Source of the DNA: Pseudomonas nabeulensis
GTDB taxonomy: Bacteria; Pseudomonadota; Gammaproteobacteria; Pseudomonadales; Pseudomonadaceae
NCBI RefSeq assembly: GCF_004682045.1
Contig: NZ_QUZT01000007.1
Coordinates: forward strand, 1-64,000
DNA: 64,000 bases
Reading direction: 5' to 3'
In this document: positions 18,577-28,977 of the stretch, piece after piece
How the letters are laid out: each line of letters opens with the position of its first letter
How positions within the stretch are numbered: position 1 is the first letter of the stretch
Notes under the pieces: generated by a model
What the model saw: the letters and a program-made list of their open reading frames with translations, nothing else
Told to the model about the DNA's origin: nothing
The model's database searches: none
Position numbers and translations under genes: made by a program

Positions 18577-19043
18577 TGCACCGCCTCCAAGCGACTGCTC
18601 AACGTGAAGGTCTCCCTGGCGCCCCGGCGGTCACTCCAACTGATACTGACGGTCGCCTCGCCTGCACTGATTTGCACCGAACCCCTGGCGCTCTCCCCGG
18701 CAAAACCGAGGATATTGGCCTCGAAGTCGTGCAAGTCCAGGTCACGCACGCTGGCGTTTGCCGAGCTTGCCGGGGCGCGGTCGGCTCGGCCCCAAGCGTA
18801 ATCCGCCCCCGCATTGGCACGAATCCGGTCCAGCATGTCGTAGGCGATAAAACTCGCCTGGCTGGCCATCCTGGAACTGTCGGTGTAAGTGAGCGCATTG
18901 AGCTGAATCACCGCTGCGCCCATCAGGCCAACGGCAAGAATCAGCACGGCCACCAGCACTTCGATCAGCGTCATGCCGGTTTGGCCCCGAGACAAAGCAA
19001 TGGGAGAACATGTAGTGAGACAAGCCAGCATTACCGTCGTCAT
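18573..19043 (-). CDS. pilV: Minor pilin PilV
   Basis: A type IV prepilin whose cleavage site is SRGQTG|MTLIEVLVAVLILAVGLMGAAVIQL, typical of PilV. The ATG at 19043 gives 156 residues but an unusually long 23-residue leader. An ATG at 19031, or a TTG at 18995 giving a 7-residue leader, is possible; none has a clear ribosome site. It heads the pilV-pilW-pilX-pilE set. Confidence 0.85.
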   Translation of the reverse strand: MTTVMLACLTTCSPIALSRGQTGMTLIEVLVAVLILAVGLMGAAVIQLNALTYTDSSRMASQASFIAYDMLDRIRANAGADYAWGRADRAPASSANASVRDLDLHDFEANILGFAGESARGSVQISAGEATVSISWSDRRGARETFTLSSRLEAVQ

Positions 19044-19225
19044 CCGTGTCGAAGGCCAAAGAAAAAGCAGGAAAATCCTGCTGTGCGGCCCAAGACTAGC
19101 GTCGGTTTTTCACCTGCGCTGCTCCCGGAACAAAGGGAAATACTTTGGACATAAAGGCCATCATTCAACGCCACGGGCCGGGCGCTATACCTATGTCTGT
19201 GCCGGGATCTATGGAGGGATGGCCC

Positions 19226-19807
19226 ATGAAACAACTCGGTTTTACCCTGATCGAACTCTTGCTCGGGCTCATCGTGAGCGGCCTGTTGGCGAGCCTGGCA
19301 GTGCCCAGTTTCATGAGCCTGCTGGACTCACAACAACGACAAAATGCAGCGCACTCGCTTGCGCAAGGCCTACGTTTGGCGCGCATGGAGGCCATCACCC
19401 GCAATCGGCCGGTGGTCATTTATGCATTGGGGGAGGATTGGAGCCAGGGCTGGCGCGTCGTCCTGGATTTGAGCGGGCGTGGCCATCTGGATGATGACAA
19501 CCCCGTGCTGCTGGAGCGGCAAGCCAGTGGCCGCGTTTCGATTGTCGGCAACGGGCCAGTCAAGAGCCAGGTTCGCTTCAGCGGCTTGGGTGAACCAGTG
19601 TTTTCAGGCGGGGGATTCCGAGCCGGCACCGTGCATATATGCGCCACGGAACACGCTCAAAGCCTGCATCAGGTGGTGCTGGCGCCCAGCGGGCGCATCA
19701 GCCTGCGCAGCGACAAGGCCGAGCAGGCACTGTGCCGGGGTCAACCCGGCACCCTGGCACTCAGAGCAGTGAGCGAACCCGCAGTTCCTTGGGCATCGAG
19801 AAGGTGA
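19226..19807 (+). CDS. FimT/FimU-like pseudopilin (GspH family)
   Basis: The 193-residue protein has leader [33 protein letters not shown], then a GspH/FimT domain with [31 protein letters not shown] precedes the ATG at 19226. It is transcribed away from pilV and its 3' end overlaps ispH, on the other strand, by 47 bases. In P. aeruginosa fimT and fimU both lie here in the same direction as pilV; here a single copy is reversed relative to them. Confidence 0.82.
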   Translation: MKQLGFTLIELLLGLIVSGLLASLAVPSFMSLLDSQQRQNAAHSLAQGLRLARMEAITRNRPVVIYALGEDWSQGWRVVLDLSGRGHLDDDNPVLLERQASGRVSIVGNGPVKSQVRFSGLGEPVFSGGGFRAGTVHICATEHAQSLHQVVLAPSGRISLRSDKAEQALCRGQPGTLALRAVSEPAVPWASRR

Positions 19808-20708
19808 TGTTCTCTTCACGACCGGCCAGCTCTTCGGCCCCCGTGGCGCCCCAGGCGTGCAGTTGCTGGATCACGCCACGCACCAGGACTTCTGGAGCCG
19901 AGGCGCCGGCGGTGATACCGATACGCTCGACACCATCGAACCAGCTGCGCTGCATATCTTCAGCGCCGTCGATCAGGTACGCCGGTGTGGCCATGCGTTC
20001 AGCCAGCTCACGCAAACGGTTGGAGTTGGAGCTGTTGGGGCTGCCGACCACCAGAACCACATCGCATTCATCGGCCAGTTGCTTGACCGCATCCTGGCGG
20101 TTTTGCGTGGCGTAGCAGATATCATCCTTGCGCGGCCCGCCGATGGCCGGGAAACGCGTGCGCAGCGCATCGATCACGCGGCTGGTGTCGTCCATGGACA
20201 AGGTGGTCTGGGTCACGAATGCCAGGCGCTCGGGGTTGTGCACCTGCAGGTTGGCGACGTCTTTTTCATCTTCCACCAGGTAGATCGCGCCGCCATTGCT
20301 GGCGTCGTATTGGCCCATGGTGCCTTCGACTTCCGGGTGCCCGGCGTGGCCGATCAGGATGCACTCGCGGCCGTCACGGCTATAGCGCGCGACTTCGATA
20401 TGCACCTTGGTCACCAACGGGCAGGTCGCGTCGAAGACTTTCAGGCCACGGCCTGCCGCTTCGGTACGCACTGCCTGGGAAACACCGTGGGCGCTGAAGA
20501 TAACGATGACGTCGTCCGGCACCTGGTCGAGTTCTTCGACAAAGATAGCGCCGCGAGCGCGCAGGTCTTCGACCACGAACTTGTTGTGGACAACTTCATG
20601 GCGCACGTAAATCGGCGGCCCGAAGACTTCCAGGGCGCGGTTGACGATTTCGATCGCCCGGTCCACACCGGCGCAGAAGCCACGGGGGTTGGCGAGTTTG
20701 ATTTGCAT
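19761..20708 (-). CDS. ispH: 4-hydroxy-3-methylbut-2-enyl diphosphate reductase
   Basis: This [4Fe-4S] enzyme performs the last step of the MEP isoprenoid pathway. The start at 20708 gives [19 protein letters not shown] with cluster Cys12; the other cluster cysteines are in [11 protein letters not shown] and [28 protein letters not shown] substrate loop is present; 315 residues. It ends the lspA-fkpB-ispH run; a REPIN separates it from fkpB. Confidence 0.97.
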   Translation of the reverse strand: MQIKLANPRGFCAGVDRAIEIVNRALEVFGPPIYVRHEVVHNKFVVEDLRARGAIFVEELDQVPDDVIVIFSAHGVSQAVRTEAAGRGLKVFDATCPLVTKVHIEVARYSRDGRECILIGHAGHPEVEGTMGQYDASNGGAIYLVEDEKDVANLQVHNPERLAFVTQTTLSMDDTSRVIDALRTRFPAIGGPRKDDICYATQNRQDAVKQLADECDVVLVVGSPNSSNSNRLRELAERMATPAYLIDGAEDMQRSWFDGVERIGITAGASAPEVLVRGVIQQLHAWGATGAEELAGREENITFSMPKELRVRSLL

Positions 20709-20776
20709 GCTGTGCCTCGTGTCTTGCAGCAATTTGGGTCAGGTGTGACGCTAACCCAACTGAAAATGAAGATCAA

Positions 20777-20868
20777 AGGTGGGAGGGGGCTTGCCCCCGA
20801 TAGCGGTGGATCAGTCAAAAAATTGATGACTGATCCACCGCTATCGGGGGCAAGCCCCCTCCCACATA
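20777..20868. repeat. REPIN
   Basis: This is a near-perfect long palindrome: GTGGGAGGGGGCTTGCCCCCGATAGCGGTGG at one end and its exact inverse at the other, with loop TCAGTCAAAAAATTGATGACTGA, itself self-complementary. It lies between fkpB and ispH of one operon, so it would be transcribed as a very stable hairpin. Confidence 0.92.
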
Positions 20869-20901
20869 AGCCACACCAGCCATTAATTCGTGGTGTGCTG
20901 A

Positions 20902-21354
20902 TCAGATTGCTTTAACGTCAATGATTTCAACGTCAAAGGTCAAGGTTTTACCGGCCAACGGGTGGTTGAAGTCGATGGTCACTTGGGTGTCATCGAAGGT
21001 TTTCACCACGCCTGGCAGCTCGGTATTCGCCGCATCATTGAAGATCACCAACAGGCCTTCCGACAGGTCCATGCCTTCGAACTGCGAACGCGGGATGATC
21101 TGCACGTTTTGCGGGTTGGGCTGGCCAAAGGCGTTTTCCGGCAGGATCTGCAGGGTGCGCTTGTCGCCGGCCTTGAAGCCGAACAGGGCCGCTTCGAAAC
21201 CCGGCAGCAGGTTGCCGTCGCCCACTTTAAACGTGGCCGGGGCTTTGTCGAACGTGCTGTCGACCGTGTCGCCATTCTCCAGGCGCAGTGCGAAATGCAA
21301 GGTGACTTCCGTGTTCTGGCCGATGCGTTGCTCAGCCAATACCTGATCAGTCAT
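20902..21354 (-). CDS. fkpB: FKBP-type peptidyl-prolyl isomerase (SlpA/FkpB)
   Basis: The 150-residue protein begins [21 protein letters not shown], with the split FKBP domain, an inserted flap and GFEAALFGFKAGDKRTLQI and NHPLAGKTLTFDVEIIDV motifs. It overlaps lspA by 8 bases and precedes ispH, as in E. coli lspA-fkpB-ispH. The start at 21354 is preferred over a longer frame that lies within lspA. Confidence 0.93.
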   Translation of the reverse strand: MTDQVLAEQRIGQNTEVTLHFALRLENGDTVDSTFDKAPATFKVGDGNLLPGFEAALFGFKAGDKRTLQILPENAFGQPNPQNVQIIPRSQFEGMDLSEGLLVIFNDAANTELPGVVKTFDDTQVTIDFNHPLAGKTLTFDVEIIDVKAI

Positions 21355-21856
21355 TGACGGTCTCTCCGGTTTTCTTACTTTTGAACATATCCAACGCCAG
21401 CATGATTGCACCGACGGTGATGGCGCTGTCGGCAAAGTTGAACGCCGGGAAGTACCAGCGGTTCTGCCAATGCACCAGAATAAAGTCGATCACATGGCCC
21501 AGGGCAATGCGGTCGTACAGGTTGCCCAACGCGCCGCCCAACACCAGTGCCAAGGCGATCGCCAGCCAGGTGTCATCGCGACCCAAACGCTTGAGCCACA
21601 CCACCAGCACCGCACTGACCACCACGGCGATCAGGGCAAACAACCAGCGTTGCCAGCCGCCACTGTCAGCCAAAAAGCTGAAAGCGGCGCCAGTGTTGTA
21701 GGCCAGGGTCCAGCTGAAGTAATCCGGGATCACCACGATCTGCTGGAACATCTGCAGGGAGCCTTCGAAATGAGCCTTGCTGACCTGGTCGATGACCAGG
21801 ACCAGCAAACTCAGTACGAGCCAGCCCAGACGTCCGAAACGACTGGCTTTAGGCAT
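21347..21856 (-). CDS. lspA: Lipoprotein signal peptidase II
   Basis: This inner-membrane aspartyl protease cleaves prolipoprotein signals after lipidation. The 169-residue form has four transmembrane helices. The conserved VIDQVSK near the N-terminus, NTGAAFSFL, and the catalytic aspartates in [11 protein letters not shown] and VIDFI...NFADSAI are visible. The ATG at 21856 overlaps the ileS stop by eight bases, with GAGG upstream. Confidence 0.97.
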   Translation of the reverse strand: MPKASRFGRLGWLVLSLLVLVIDQVSKAHFEGSLQMFQQIVVIPDYFSWTLAYNTGAAFSFLADSGGWQRWLFALIAVVVSAVLVVWLKRLGRDDTWLAIALALVLGGALGNLYDRIALGHVIDFILVHWQNRWYFPAFNFADSAITVGAIMLALDMFKSKKTGETVND

Positions 21857-24680
21857 AGTGGCGAACCTCACCGCTACCGCTGATGTTGTCGACGCAACGA
21901 CCGCAGATTTCCGGATGCTCAGGGTTCACACCGACATCTTCACGGCAGTGCCAGCAACGGGCGCACTTGGCGAAAGCCGACTTGACCACCTTGAGTTTCA
22001 GGCCTGGGACTTCGGTCGCGACCGCATCTGCCGGGGCTTGGGCGAATGGCGCCAGGCTCGCGGTGGAAGTGATCAGCACGAAGCGCAGTTCGTTGCTCAG
22101 CTTGGCCAGGTCCGCGGTCAGGCCGTCCTCGGCGAACAGGGTGACTTCGGCTTGCAGGTTGCCACCGACGGCCTTGGCCGCACGCTGTACTTCCAGCTCC
22201 TTGTTCACCGCAACCTTCACGGCCATCACACCTTCCCAATACGCACGGCCCAGTTCGAAGTCGGCCGGCAGTTCGGTCAGGCCTTCGTACCAGGTGTTGA
22301 GCATCACGGACTCGTTACGCTCGCCCGGCAGGTACTCCCACAGTTCGTCGGCGGTAAAGGCCAGGATCGGTGCGATCCAGCGCACCAGCGCCTCAGAGAT
22401 GTGGTACAGCGCGGTCTGCGCCGAGCGGCGTGCCTTGCTGTTTGCGCCGGTGGTGTACTGGCGGTCCTTGATGATGTCGAGGTAGAAGCCGCCCAATTCC
22501 TGCACGCAGAAGTTGTGGATCTTCGAGTAAACGTTCCAGAAGCGGTATTCGCCGTAGTTTTCCTGCAACTCACGTTGCAGCAACAGGGTACGGTCCACGG
22601 CCCAACGATCCAGCGCCAGCATGTCTTCGGCCGGCAGGATGTCGGTGGCCGGGTTGAAGCCGGTCAGGTTCGACAGCAGGAAGCGCGCGGTATTACGGAT
22701 ACGACGGTAGGCGTCGGCGCTGCGGGCCAGGATCTGGTCCGAGACGGCGATTTCACCCGAGTAGTCAGTCGACGCCACCCACAGACGCATGATGTCGGCG
22801 CCCAGGGTGTCGTTGATCTTTTTCGGCTCGATCACGTTTTTCAGCGACTTGGACATCTTGCGACCCGTCTCGTCGACGGTGAAGCCGTGGGTCAGCAGTT
22901 CGCGGTAAGGGGCGTGATTGTCGATGGCGCAACCGGTCAGCAGGGACGAGTGGAACCAGCCACGGTGTTGGTCCGAACCTTCCAGGTACAGGTCGGCACG
23001 CGGGCCGCTCTCGTGGCCCATCGGATGCGAACCGCGCAGGACGTGCCAATGCGTGGTGCCGGAGTCGAACCATACATCGAGGGTGTCGCTGATCTTGTCG
23101 TACTGCGGCGCTTCGTCGCCCAGCAGTTCGGCGGCGTCCAGCTTGAACCAGGCTTCGATACCTTCCTGCTCAACGCGCTGGGCCACGATTTCCATCAGCT
23201 CGACGGTACGTGGGTGCAGCTCGCCGCTTTCCTTGTTCAGGAAGAACGGGATCGGCACGCCCCAGTTACGCTGGCGGGAGATGCACCAGTCCGGGCGGTT
23301 GGCGATCATCGAGTGCAGGCGCGCCTGGCCCCAGGCCGGGACGAACTTGGTGTCTTCGATGGCCTTGAGCGAGCGAACACGCAGGGTGTCGCCGCTGGTT
23401 GGCTCTTTGTCCATGCCGATAAACCACTGCGCGGTGGCGCGGTAGATCAGCGGGGTCTTGTGGCGCCAGCAGTGCATGTAGCTGTGCTTGATGGTTTCGG
23501 TGTGCAGCAGCGAACCGACTTCCTTCAATTTGTCGATGATCGGTTCGTTGGCCTTGAAGATGAACTGGCCGCCGAAGAACTCCAGCGACGGCGCGTAAAC
23601 GCCATTGCTCTGCACCGGATTGAGGATGTCATCGTTGACCATGCCGTAGGCTTTGCAGGTCACGAAGTCGTCCACGCCGTAGGCGGGCGCGGAGTGAACC
23701 ACGCCAGTGCCCGAGCCCAGCTCGACGTAATCAGCCAGGTACACCGGCGACAGACGGTCATAGAACGGGTGACGGAAGTTGATCAGCTCCAGCGCCTTAC
23801 CGGTACTGGTGGCGATCACCGAACCTTGCAGCTCATAGCGCGCCAGGCAGGCTTCAACCATTTCCTCGGCCAGCACCAGCAGGCGATCACCCACGTCCAC
23901 CAGGGCGTAGGTGAATTCCGGGTGCACGTTGAGCGCCTGGTTGGCGGGGATGGTCCACGGGGTGGTGGTCCAGATCACGATGGCGGCGGGCTTGGCCAGC
24001 GATGCCAGGCCAAACGCCTCGGCCAGCTTGGCGTCGTCGGCAATCGGGAAGGCCACGTCGATGGTCGAGGACTTCTTGTCTTCGTACTCGACTTCCGCTT
24101 CAGCCAGGGCCGAACCGCAGTCGAAGCACCAGTTCACCGGCTTGAGGCCCTTGAACACGAAACCGCCCTTGACGATTTCGGCCAAGGCGCGGATTTCACC
24201 GGCCTCGTTCTTGAAGTTCATGGTTTTGTAGGGGTTGTCCCACTCACCCAGCACACCCAGGCGGATGAATTCGGACTTCTGCCCTTCGATCTGCTCGGTG
24301 GCGTAGGCACGGCACAGTTCGCGGGTTTTGTCCGCGCCCAGGTTCTTGCCGTAGGTCACTTCGACTTTGTGTTCGATTGGCAGGCCGTGGCAGTCCCAAC
24401 CCGGCACGTACGGTGCGTCGAAGCCCGACAGGGTTTTCGAGCGCAGGATCATGTCCTTGAGAATCTTGTTCAGCGCATGACCGATGTGAATGGTGCCGTT
24501 GGCATAAGGAGGGCCGTCGTGCAGGACGAATTTCGGACGATCCTTGCCAATTTCGCGCAACTTTCCGTACAGGCCAATACTGTCCCAGCGCTGCAGGATC
24601 TGCGGTTCGCGCTGTGGCAGGCCGGCCTTCATTGGGAAGGCGGTGTCCGGAAGGTTTAGCGTGGCTTTATAGTCGGTCAT
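21849..24680 (-). CDS. ileS: Isoleucyl-tRNA synthetase
   Basis: This class I synthetase has 943 residues. The HIGH motif is in [21 protein letters not shown], the KMSKS motif in [12 protein letters not shown], the editing domain lies between, and a C-terminal zinc site has [12 protein letters not shown] and CGRC. The zinc-bearing form is the ordinary bacterial type. It is flanked by ribF and lspA in an operon. Confidence 0.98.
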   Translation of the reverse strand: MTDYKATLNLPDTAFPMKAGLPQREPQILQRWDSIGLYGKLREIGKDRPKFVLHDGPPYANGTIHIGHALNKILKDMILRSKTLSGFDAPYVPGWDCHGLPIEHKVEVTYGKNLGADKTRELCRAYATEQIEGQKSEFIRLGVLGEWDNPYKTMNFKNEAGEIRALAEIVKGGFVFKGLKPVNWCFDCGSALAEAEVEYEDKKSSTIDVAFPIADDAKLAEAFGLASLAKPAAIVIWTTTPWTIPANQALNVHPEFTYALVDVGDRLLVLAEEMVEACLARYELQGSVIATSTGKALELINFRHPFYDRLSPVYLADYVELGSGTGVVHSAPAYGVDDFVTCKAYGMVNDDILNPVQSNGVYAPSLEFFGGQFIFKANEPIIDKLKEVGSLLHTETIKHSYMHCWRHKTPLIYRATAQWFIGMDKEPTSGDTLRVRSLKAIEDTKFVPAWGQARLHSMIANRPDWCISRQRNWGVPIPFFLNKESGELHPRTVELMEIVAQRVEQEGIEAWFKLDAAELLGDEAPQYDKISDTLDVWFDSGTTHWHVLRGSHPMGHESGPRADLYLEGSDQHRGWFHSSLLTGCAIDNHAPYRELLTHGFTVDETGRKMSKSLKNVIEPKKINDTLGADIMRLWVASTDYSGEIAVSDQILARSADAYRRIRNTARFLLSNLTGFNPATDILPAEDMLALDRWAVDRTLLLQRELQENYGEYRFWNVYSKIHNFCVQELGGFYLDIIKDRQYTTGANSKARRSAQTALYHISEALVRWIAPILAFTADELWEYLPGERNESVMLNTWYEGLTELPADFELGRAYWEGVMAVKVAVNKELEVQRAAKAVGGNLQAEVTLFAEDGLTADLAKLSNELRFVLITSTASLAPFAQAPADAVATEVPGLKLKVVKSAFAKCARCWHCREDVGVNPEHPEICGRCVDNISGSGEVRHYA

Positions 24681-24694
24681 TTAAGGCTCTTCGG

Positions 24695-25633
24695 TTAGCG
24701 ATGGGCGCTAGGTGCGGCTAGTGCACGGGCGGCGGCGACATCCGCATTGATCGCCGTTTTCAACGCCTCAAGGGAGGCGAAACGCTGCTCTTCACGCAGC
24801 TTCTGGTGGAAAACCACCGTCAAACGCCGGTCATATAGATCACCGGCAAAATCCAAAAGGTGAACTTCCAGGTGGGCCTTGCCATCACCTGCAACCGTGG
24901 GCCTGACGCCTATGTTGGCGACTCCCGGCCACGATTGGCCGTCAATATCGACGCTGACCAGGTAAACCCCGGTGAGCGGCACACGACGGCGCTTGAGTTG
25001 CACGTTGGCGGTCGGCGTGCCCAATTGGCGCGCCAGCTTCTGGCCGTGCAATACCCGCCCGGCGATGCGGAACGGGCGACCGAGCAAGCGCTCGGCCAAC
25101 GCGAAGTCGGCAGCAGCCAGGGCGTTACGCACCTGGGTACTGCTCACACGCAGGCCGTCCAGTTCGACGGTTTGCGCGGCTTCGACGGTAAACCCCTGGT
25201 TGACGCCGGCGTGTTGCAGGAAATCGAAATCGCCTACGCGGTCGCAACCAAAGCGGAAGTCGTCACCGACCTCCAAATGCTGTACGCCCAGGCCATCCAC
25301 CAGGATCCGGTCGACGAACTCGGCGGCGCTGAGGCTTTGCAAACGCTGGTTGAAAGCCAGGCAGAGAACGCGGTCCACGCCTTCTTCGGCCAGCAGTTGC
25401 AGCTTGTCCCGCAGGCGGGCCAGGCGCGCCGGCGCGGTCTCGGGGGTGAAGTATTCCCGCGGCTGTGGCTCAAAAATCACCACGCAGCTGGGCACGCCCA
25501 ACTCGACCGCACGCTCGCGCAGCCGGGCCAGGATAGCCTGGTGGCCACGGTGAACACCGTCAAAGTTGCCAATAGTGGCGACGCAGCCCCGATGCTGGGG
25601 GCGCAGGTTGTGGAGACCTCGAACCAGCTGCAT
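24695..25633 (-). CDS. ribF: Riboflavin kinase / FAD synthetase
   Basis: This bifunctional enzyme makes FMN and FAD from riboflavin. The N-terminal adenylyltransferase domain has GNFDGVHRGHQ near residue 23, and the C-terminal kinase domain has GRVLHGQKLARQLGTPTANV. The start at 25633 gives MQLVRGLHNLRPQHRGCVATIGNFDG, matching the family; 312 residues. It precedes ileS by 14 bases. Confidence 0.97.
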   Translation of the reverse strand: MQLVRGLHNLRPQHRGCVATIGNFDGVHRGHQAILARLRERAVELGVPSCVVIFEPQPREYFTPETAPARLARLRDKLQLLAEEGVDRVLCLAFNQRLQSLSAAEFVDRILVDGLGVQHLEVGDDFRFGCDRVGDFDFLQHAGVNQGFTVEAAQTVELDGLRVSSTQVRNALAAADFALAERLLGRPFRIAGRVLHGQKLARQLGTPTANVQLKRRRVPLTGVYLVSVDIDGQSWPGVANIGVRPTVAGDGKAHLEVHLLDFAGDLYDRRLTVVFHQKLREEQRFASLEALKTAINADVAAARALAAPSAHR

Positions 25634-25752
25634 AACGCGCTTCTTGCTCATAAAGTGGTCGATTATAACCACACCCGGCCCCGGACGACAGGCAACAGAA
25701 CAGGCCAAATGGGTCGAATCGATAAAACAACGGTTTTATCGCTGGAATGTCT

Positions 25753-27291
25753 CTATCCCAACGACTTGCGATTGAAATCCCGTAGACGGAAGCCTTGCAG
25801 CAGCAACATCCCGAAGTACACCACCACGCCAGCCACGACCAATACCCCCAAACGCATGAAGCGCTCCAGCATATGGCCCTCGTCCCAGGCGGGCATAAAG
25901 TGCATCAGGCCCAGCAACACTGCCGACATCGCACCCACTGCCACCAGCAGCTTGAGGGCAAACAGCCCCCAGCCCGGCTGCGGCTGGAACATCTGCTGCT
26001 TGCGCAGTTGATAAAACAGCAGGCCGGCGTTGATGCACGCACCCGCACTGATCGCCAGCGCCAGGCCGGCATGGGCCAGCGGGCCGATAAACACCAGGTT
26101 GAGCAGTTGCGTGACGATCAGCGTGAATATTGCGATTTTCACCGGCGTACGGATGTTTTGCTGCGCATAGAAGCCTGGGGCCAGCACCTTGATCACGATG
26201 ATACCCAGCAGGCCAACGGAATACGCAATCAACGCACGCTGGGTCATGGAGGCGTCAAATGCACTGAATTGGCCGTATTGGAACAGCGATACCGTCAGCG
26301 GCTCGGCCAGAATCCCCAAAGCCAGGGAACACGGCAACACTAGCACAAAGCACAGGCGCAGGCCCCAATCGAGGATGCGCGAGTATTCCTGGCGGTCCTT
26401 GCTGGCGTAGGTGCGCGACAGCGTTGGCAGCAAAATCGTGCCCAGCGCCACGCCCAGCACGCCGGACGGCAACTCCATCAGACGGTCGGCGTAGTACATC
26501 CACGACACCGAGCCCGAGACCAGCAGCGAGGCAAATGCCGTATTGATGATCAGGGAAATCTGGCTCACCGACACGCCAAGGATCGCCGGCAACATATTGC
26601 GCATCACGCGCCATACGCCGGTGTCCTTGAGGTTCAGGCGTGGCAGTACGAGCATGCCGATTTTTTTCAGGTGCGGCAGTTGGTAGAGCAGTTGCGCCAG
26701 GCCACCGGCCAGCACGGCCCAGCCCAAAGCCATGACTGGTGGATCGAAATAAGGCGTCAGGAACAGCGCGAAGATGATCATGCTGACGTTAAGCAGGGTC
26801 GGCACGAACGCCGGCACCGAGAAACGGTTCCAGGTATTGAGGATCGCCCCGGCCAGCGACGACAGCGAGATCAGCAATATATAAGGAAAGGTCACCCGCA
26901 ACAGGTCGGTGGTCAGCGCGAATTTTTCCGGGGTATTGGCAAAACCGGGCGCCGTGGCCCAGATCACCCAGGGGGCGGCGAGCATGCCGAGGATGGTCAC
27001 CCCCATCAACACCAGGGTCAGCAGGCCCGAAACATAGGCAATAAAGGTGCGGGTCGCCTCCTCGCCCTGCTGGGTCTTGTATTCGGCCAGGATCGGGACA
27101 AACGCCTGGGAAAATGCACCTTCCGCGAAGATCCGTCGCAGCAGGTTGGGCAATTTAAAGGCAATAAAGAAGGCATCCGTGGCCATGCTGGCGCCAAAAA
27201 TGCGCGCCAACAGGGTGTCGCGCACGAACCCCAAAACCCGGGAGATCATCGTGATAGAGCTGACGGCAGCCAACGATTTGAGGAGGTTCAT
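25753..27291 (-). CDS. murJ: Lipid II flippase MurJ
   Basis: This MOP-superfamily inner-membrane protein of 512 residues has about 14 transmembrane helices and translocates lipid II for peptidoglycan synthesis. The N-terminus [33 protein letters not shown] and [26 protein letters not shown] are characteristic. It is transcribed away from rpsT, the same neighbourhood as in many gammaproteobacteria, and is followed by ribF after 119 bases. Confidence 0.97.
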   Translation of the reverse strand: MNLLKSLAAVSSITMISRVLGFVRDTLLARIFGASMATDAFFIAFKLPNLLRRIFAEGAFSQAFVPILAEYKTQQGEEATRTFIAYVSGLLTLVLMGVTILGMLAAPWVIWATAPGFANTPEKFALTTDLLRVTFPYILLISLSSLAGAILNTWNRFSVPAFVPTLLNVSMIIFALFLTPYFDPPVMALGWAVLAGGLAQLLYQLPHLKKIGMLVLPRLNLKDTGVWRVMRNMLPAILGVSVSQISLIINTAFASLLVSGSVSWMYYADRLMELPSGVLGVALGTILLPTLSRTYASKDRQEYSRILDWGLRLCFVLVLPCSLALGILAEPLTVSLFQYGQFSAFDASMTQRALIAYSVGLLGIIVIKVLAPGFYAQQNIRTPVKIAIFTLIVTQLLNLVFIGPLAHAGLALAISAGACINAGLLFYQLRKQQMFQPQPGWGLFALKLLVAVGAMSAVLLGLMHFMPAWDEGHMLERFMRLGVLVVAGVVVYFGMLLLQGFRLRDFNRKSLG

Positions 27292-27465
27292 TGAAAGAGT
27301 TTGCGCCTATTAGATAAACAGCAGGCGAACAACGCGCCTACTTATGCGATACTGCGCGCCTGCAAAACAGCACAGAGCCAAAGCTCGCGAGTTTACAGGT
27401 CAAGCGCCGGAAATAAATCACCCGCCTCTTCAGATCGACCACTCAGCAGTTCGCATCAGCCGCCC

Positions 27466-27494
27466 TTGACAACACATCAAGTCATCGGCATGAT
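27466..27494 (+). promoter_or_regulatory. Promoter of rpsT
   Basis: TTGACA (27466-27471), 17 bases, CATGAT (27489-27494), followed by a GC-rich TCGCGGCC discriminator. It lies 54 bases ahead of the start codon. Confidence 0.6.
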
Positions 27495-27547
27495 TCGCGG
27501 CCTATTTTGTTTGCTATTTCCTAAAAAGTCTTTCGAGGAGCTCGACG

Positions 27548-27826
27548 GTGGCCAACACACCTTCCGCCAAAAAACGTGCAAAACAGGCTGAGAAGCGTCG
27601 CAGCCACAACGCCAGCCTGCGTTCCATGGTTCGTACCTACATCAAGAATGTAGTTAAAGCCATCGACACCAAAGACGCTGAAAAAGCACAAGCTGCTTAC
27701 GTTCTGGCTGTGCCTGTTATCGACCGTATGGCCGATAAAGGCATCATCCACAAGAACAAGGCCGCTCGTCATAAGAGCCGTCTGAATGGCCACATCAAGG
27801 CTCTGAGCGTCGCTGCTGCAGCCTAA
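27548..27826 (+). CDS. rpsT: Ribosomal protein bS20
   Basis: This 92-residue basic protein of the small subunit begins (M)[20 protein letters not shown]. The start codon is GTG at 27548 with GAGGAG before it; a non-ATG start is typical for rpsT and is linked with autogenous translational control in E. coli. Codon use is the preferred set of highly expressed genes. A strong terminator follows. Confidence 0.98.
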   Translation: MANTPSAKKRAKQAEKRRSHNASLRSMVRTYIKNVVKAIDTKDAEKAQAAYVLAVPVIDRMADKGIIHKNKAARHKSRLNGHIKALSVAAAA

Positions 27827-27870
27827 GTGGTAACAACTGCAACACAACCCAGGTTGTGAAACAGTTAAGA

Positions 27871-27905
27871 AATGCCCCGGATCGAAAGGTCCGGGGCATT
27901 TTTGT
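27871..27905 (+). terminator. Rho-independent terminator of rpsT
   Basis: AATGCCCCGG-ATCGAAAGGT-CCGGGGCATT followed by TTTGTTTG, 44 bases after the stop. A smaller hairpin (ACACAACCCAGGTTGTG) precedes it. Confidence 0.92.
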
Positions 27906-27932
27906 TTGTTCACGAAATCACCACAACTCTCC

Positions 27933-28041
27933 TTGTGGGAGGGGGCTTGCCCCCGATAGCGGTGGGTCAGCTACAAATGCAGTGACTGACACACTGCCAT
28001 CGGGGGCAAGCCCCCTCCCACACAAGCCCCCTCCCACATTT
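27933..28041. repeat. REPIN with a duplicated outer end
   Basis: This is a standard REPIN (GTGGGAGGGGGCTTGCCCCCGATAGCGG ... inverse), but the right end CAAGCCCCCTCCCACA occurs twice in a row (ending near 28021 and again near 28038). It lies between the rpsT terminator and the slyD terminator. Confidence 0.9.
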
Positions 28042-28065
28042 AGACCCCATACTTTTTTGGGGCAC

Positions 28066-28099
28066 AAAAAAAACGCCCCGAACCAGTCGGGGCGTTTTT
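28066..28099. terminator. Bidirectional terminator after slyD
   Basis: CGCCCCGA-ACCAG-TCGGGGCG with an A-run before and T-run after. On the minus strand it lies 24 bases beyond the slyD stop. Confidence 0.88.
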
Positions 28100-28123
28100 G
28101 CAACCAGTTGATCAATGCATCAA

Positions 28124-28609
28124 TCAGTGCTGGTGACCGCCTTCACCGTGAACGTGGCCGTGAGCCACTTCTTCTTGGGAAGCGTCGCGGATGGCCACGA
28201 TCTTCACTTTGAAGTTCAGGCGCTGGCCAGCCAGTGGGTGGTTGCCGTCGACGGTTACGTCGTCGCCGTCCAGGTCGCGGATGGTCACGATCTGCATTTG
28301 GCCGTCCGGCGCGGAAGCGTGGAACTGCATGCCCACTTCCAGCTCGTCAACGCCTTCGAACATGCTGCGGCTCAGGGTGCTGACCAGTTCGGCCGAGTAC
28401 TCGCCGTAGGCATCTTCTGGTTCTACGGCAACGGTCAGCTCATCACCGACGCTCTTGCCTTCCAGGGCCTTTTCCAGGCCTGGGATGATGTTACCTGCAC
28501 CTTGCAGGTAGACCAGCGGCGCGCCGCCGGCGGAGCTGTCGATGACCTCACCAGCGTCGTTGGTCAGGGTATAGTCGATGGAGACAGCCTTGTTAGCGGC
28601 GATCGTCAT
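28124..28609 (-). CDS. slyD: FKBP-type peptidyl-prolyl isomerase SlyD
   Basis: The 161-residue protein combines an FKBP domain with an inserted chaperone flap and ends with a His-rich tail (HGHVHGEGGHQH) that can bind nickel or other metals. The start at 28609 (MTIAANKAVSIDYTLTND) is the family N-terminus. The tail is shorter than in E. coli SlyD. Its ATG and the ATG of the divergent DUF3565 gene share the bases CATG. Confidence 0.93.
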   Translation of the reverse strand: MTIAANKAVSIDYTLTNDAGEVIDSSAGGAPLVYLQGAGNIIPGLEKALEGKSVGDELTVAVEPEDAYGEYSAELVSTLSRSMFEGVDELEVGMQFHASAPDGQMQIVTIRDLDGDDVTVDGNHPLAGQRLNFKVKIVAIRDASQEEVAHGHVHGEGGHQH

Positions 28610-28898
28610 GGGGCGAGACCTTTTGCATAAGAATGAAGAACGGACAAGTCTAAACAAGGATTTGCCCGAAAGCGAACACAACCCGGACAGACGGGGTCAC
28701 ACACGCGACTCGACGATCACCGGTTTCCATCAGGACGACGACCAACACTGGGTCGCCGAGCTGTCCTGCGGCCACACCCAGCACCTGCGCCATCAGCCGC
28801 CATGGCAGTCCCGCGCCTGGGTACTCGACCCCGCGCAACGCCTGGAAAAAATAGGCCAGCCCTTTGCCTGCGGCTGGTGTGCGCAAGCACTCGAATAA
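28608..28898 (+). CDS. DUF3565 family protein
   Basis: The protein has about 96 residues. The C-terminal 60 form the recognisable part: TGFHQDDDQHWVAELSCGHTQHLRHQPPW and ending ACGWCAQALE, with Cys/His residues that could bind a metal. The first 40 residues are polar and low in conserved features. The ATG at 28608 overlaps the slyD start codon head to head, and no ribosome site is evident, so the start is uncertain. No function is known. Confidence 0.65.
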   Translation: MGRDLLHKNEERTSLNKDLPESEHNPDRRGHTRDSTITGFHQDDDQHWVAELSCGHTQHLRHQPPWQSRAWVLDPAQRLEKIGQPFACGWCAQALE

Positions 28899-28977
28899 CG
28901 ATAACCTTGGCGCCTGATTCGCGGTAGACGCTCAGCCATAGAGCGCCACCCAAGCCATGCACCTCCAGAGAATTCGC

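Noticed and set aside
21777..24659. Long plus-strand frame of 960 codons
   Set aside because: Antisense to ileS; GC-rich Pseudomonas genes often leave the opposite strand open.
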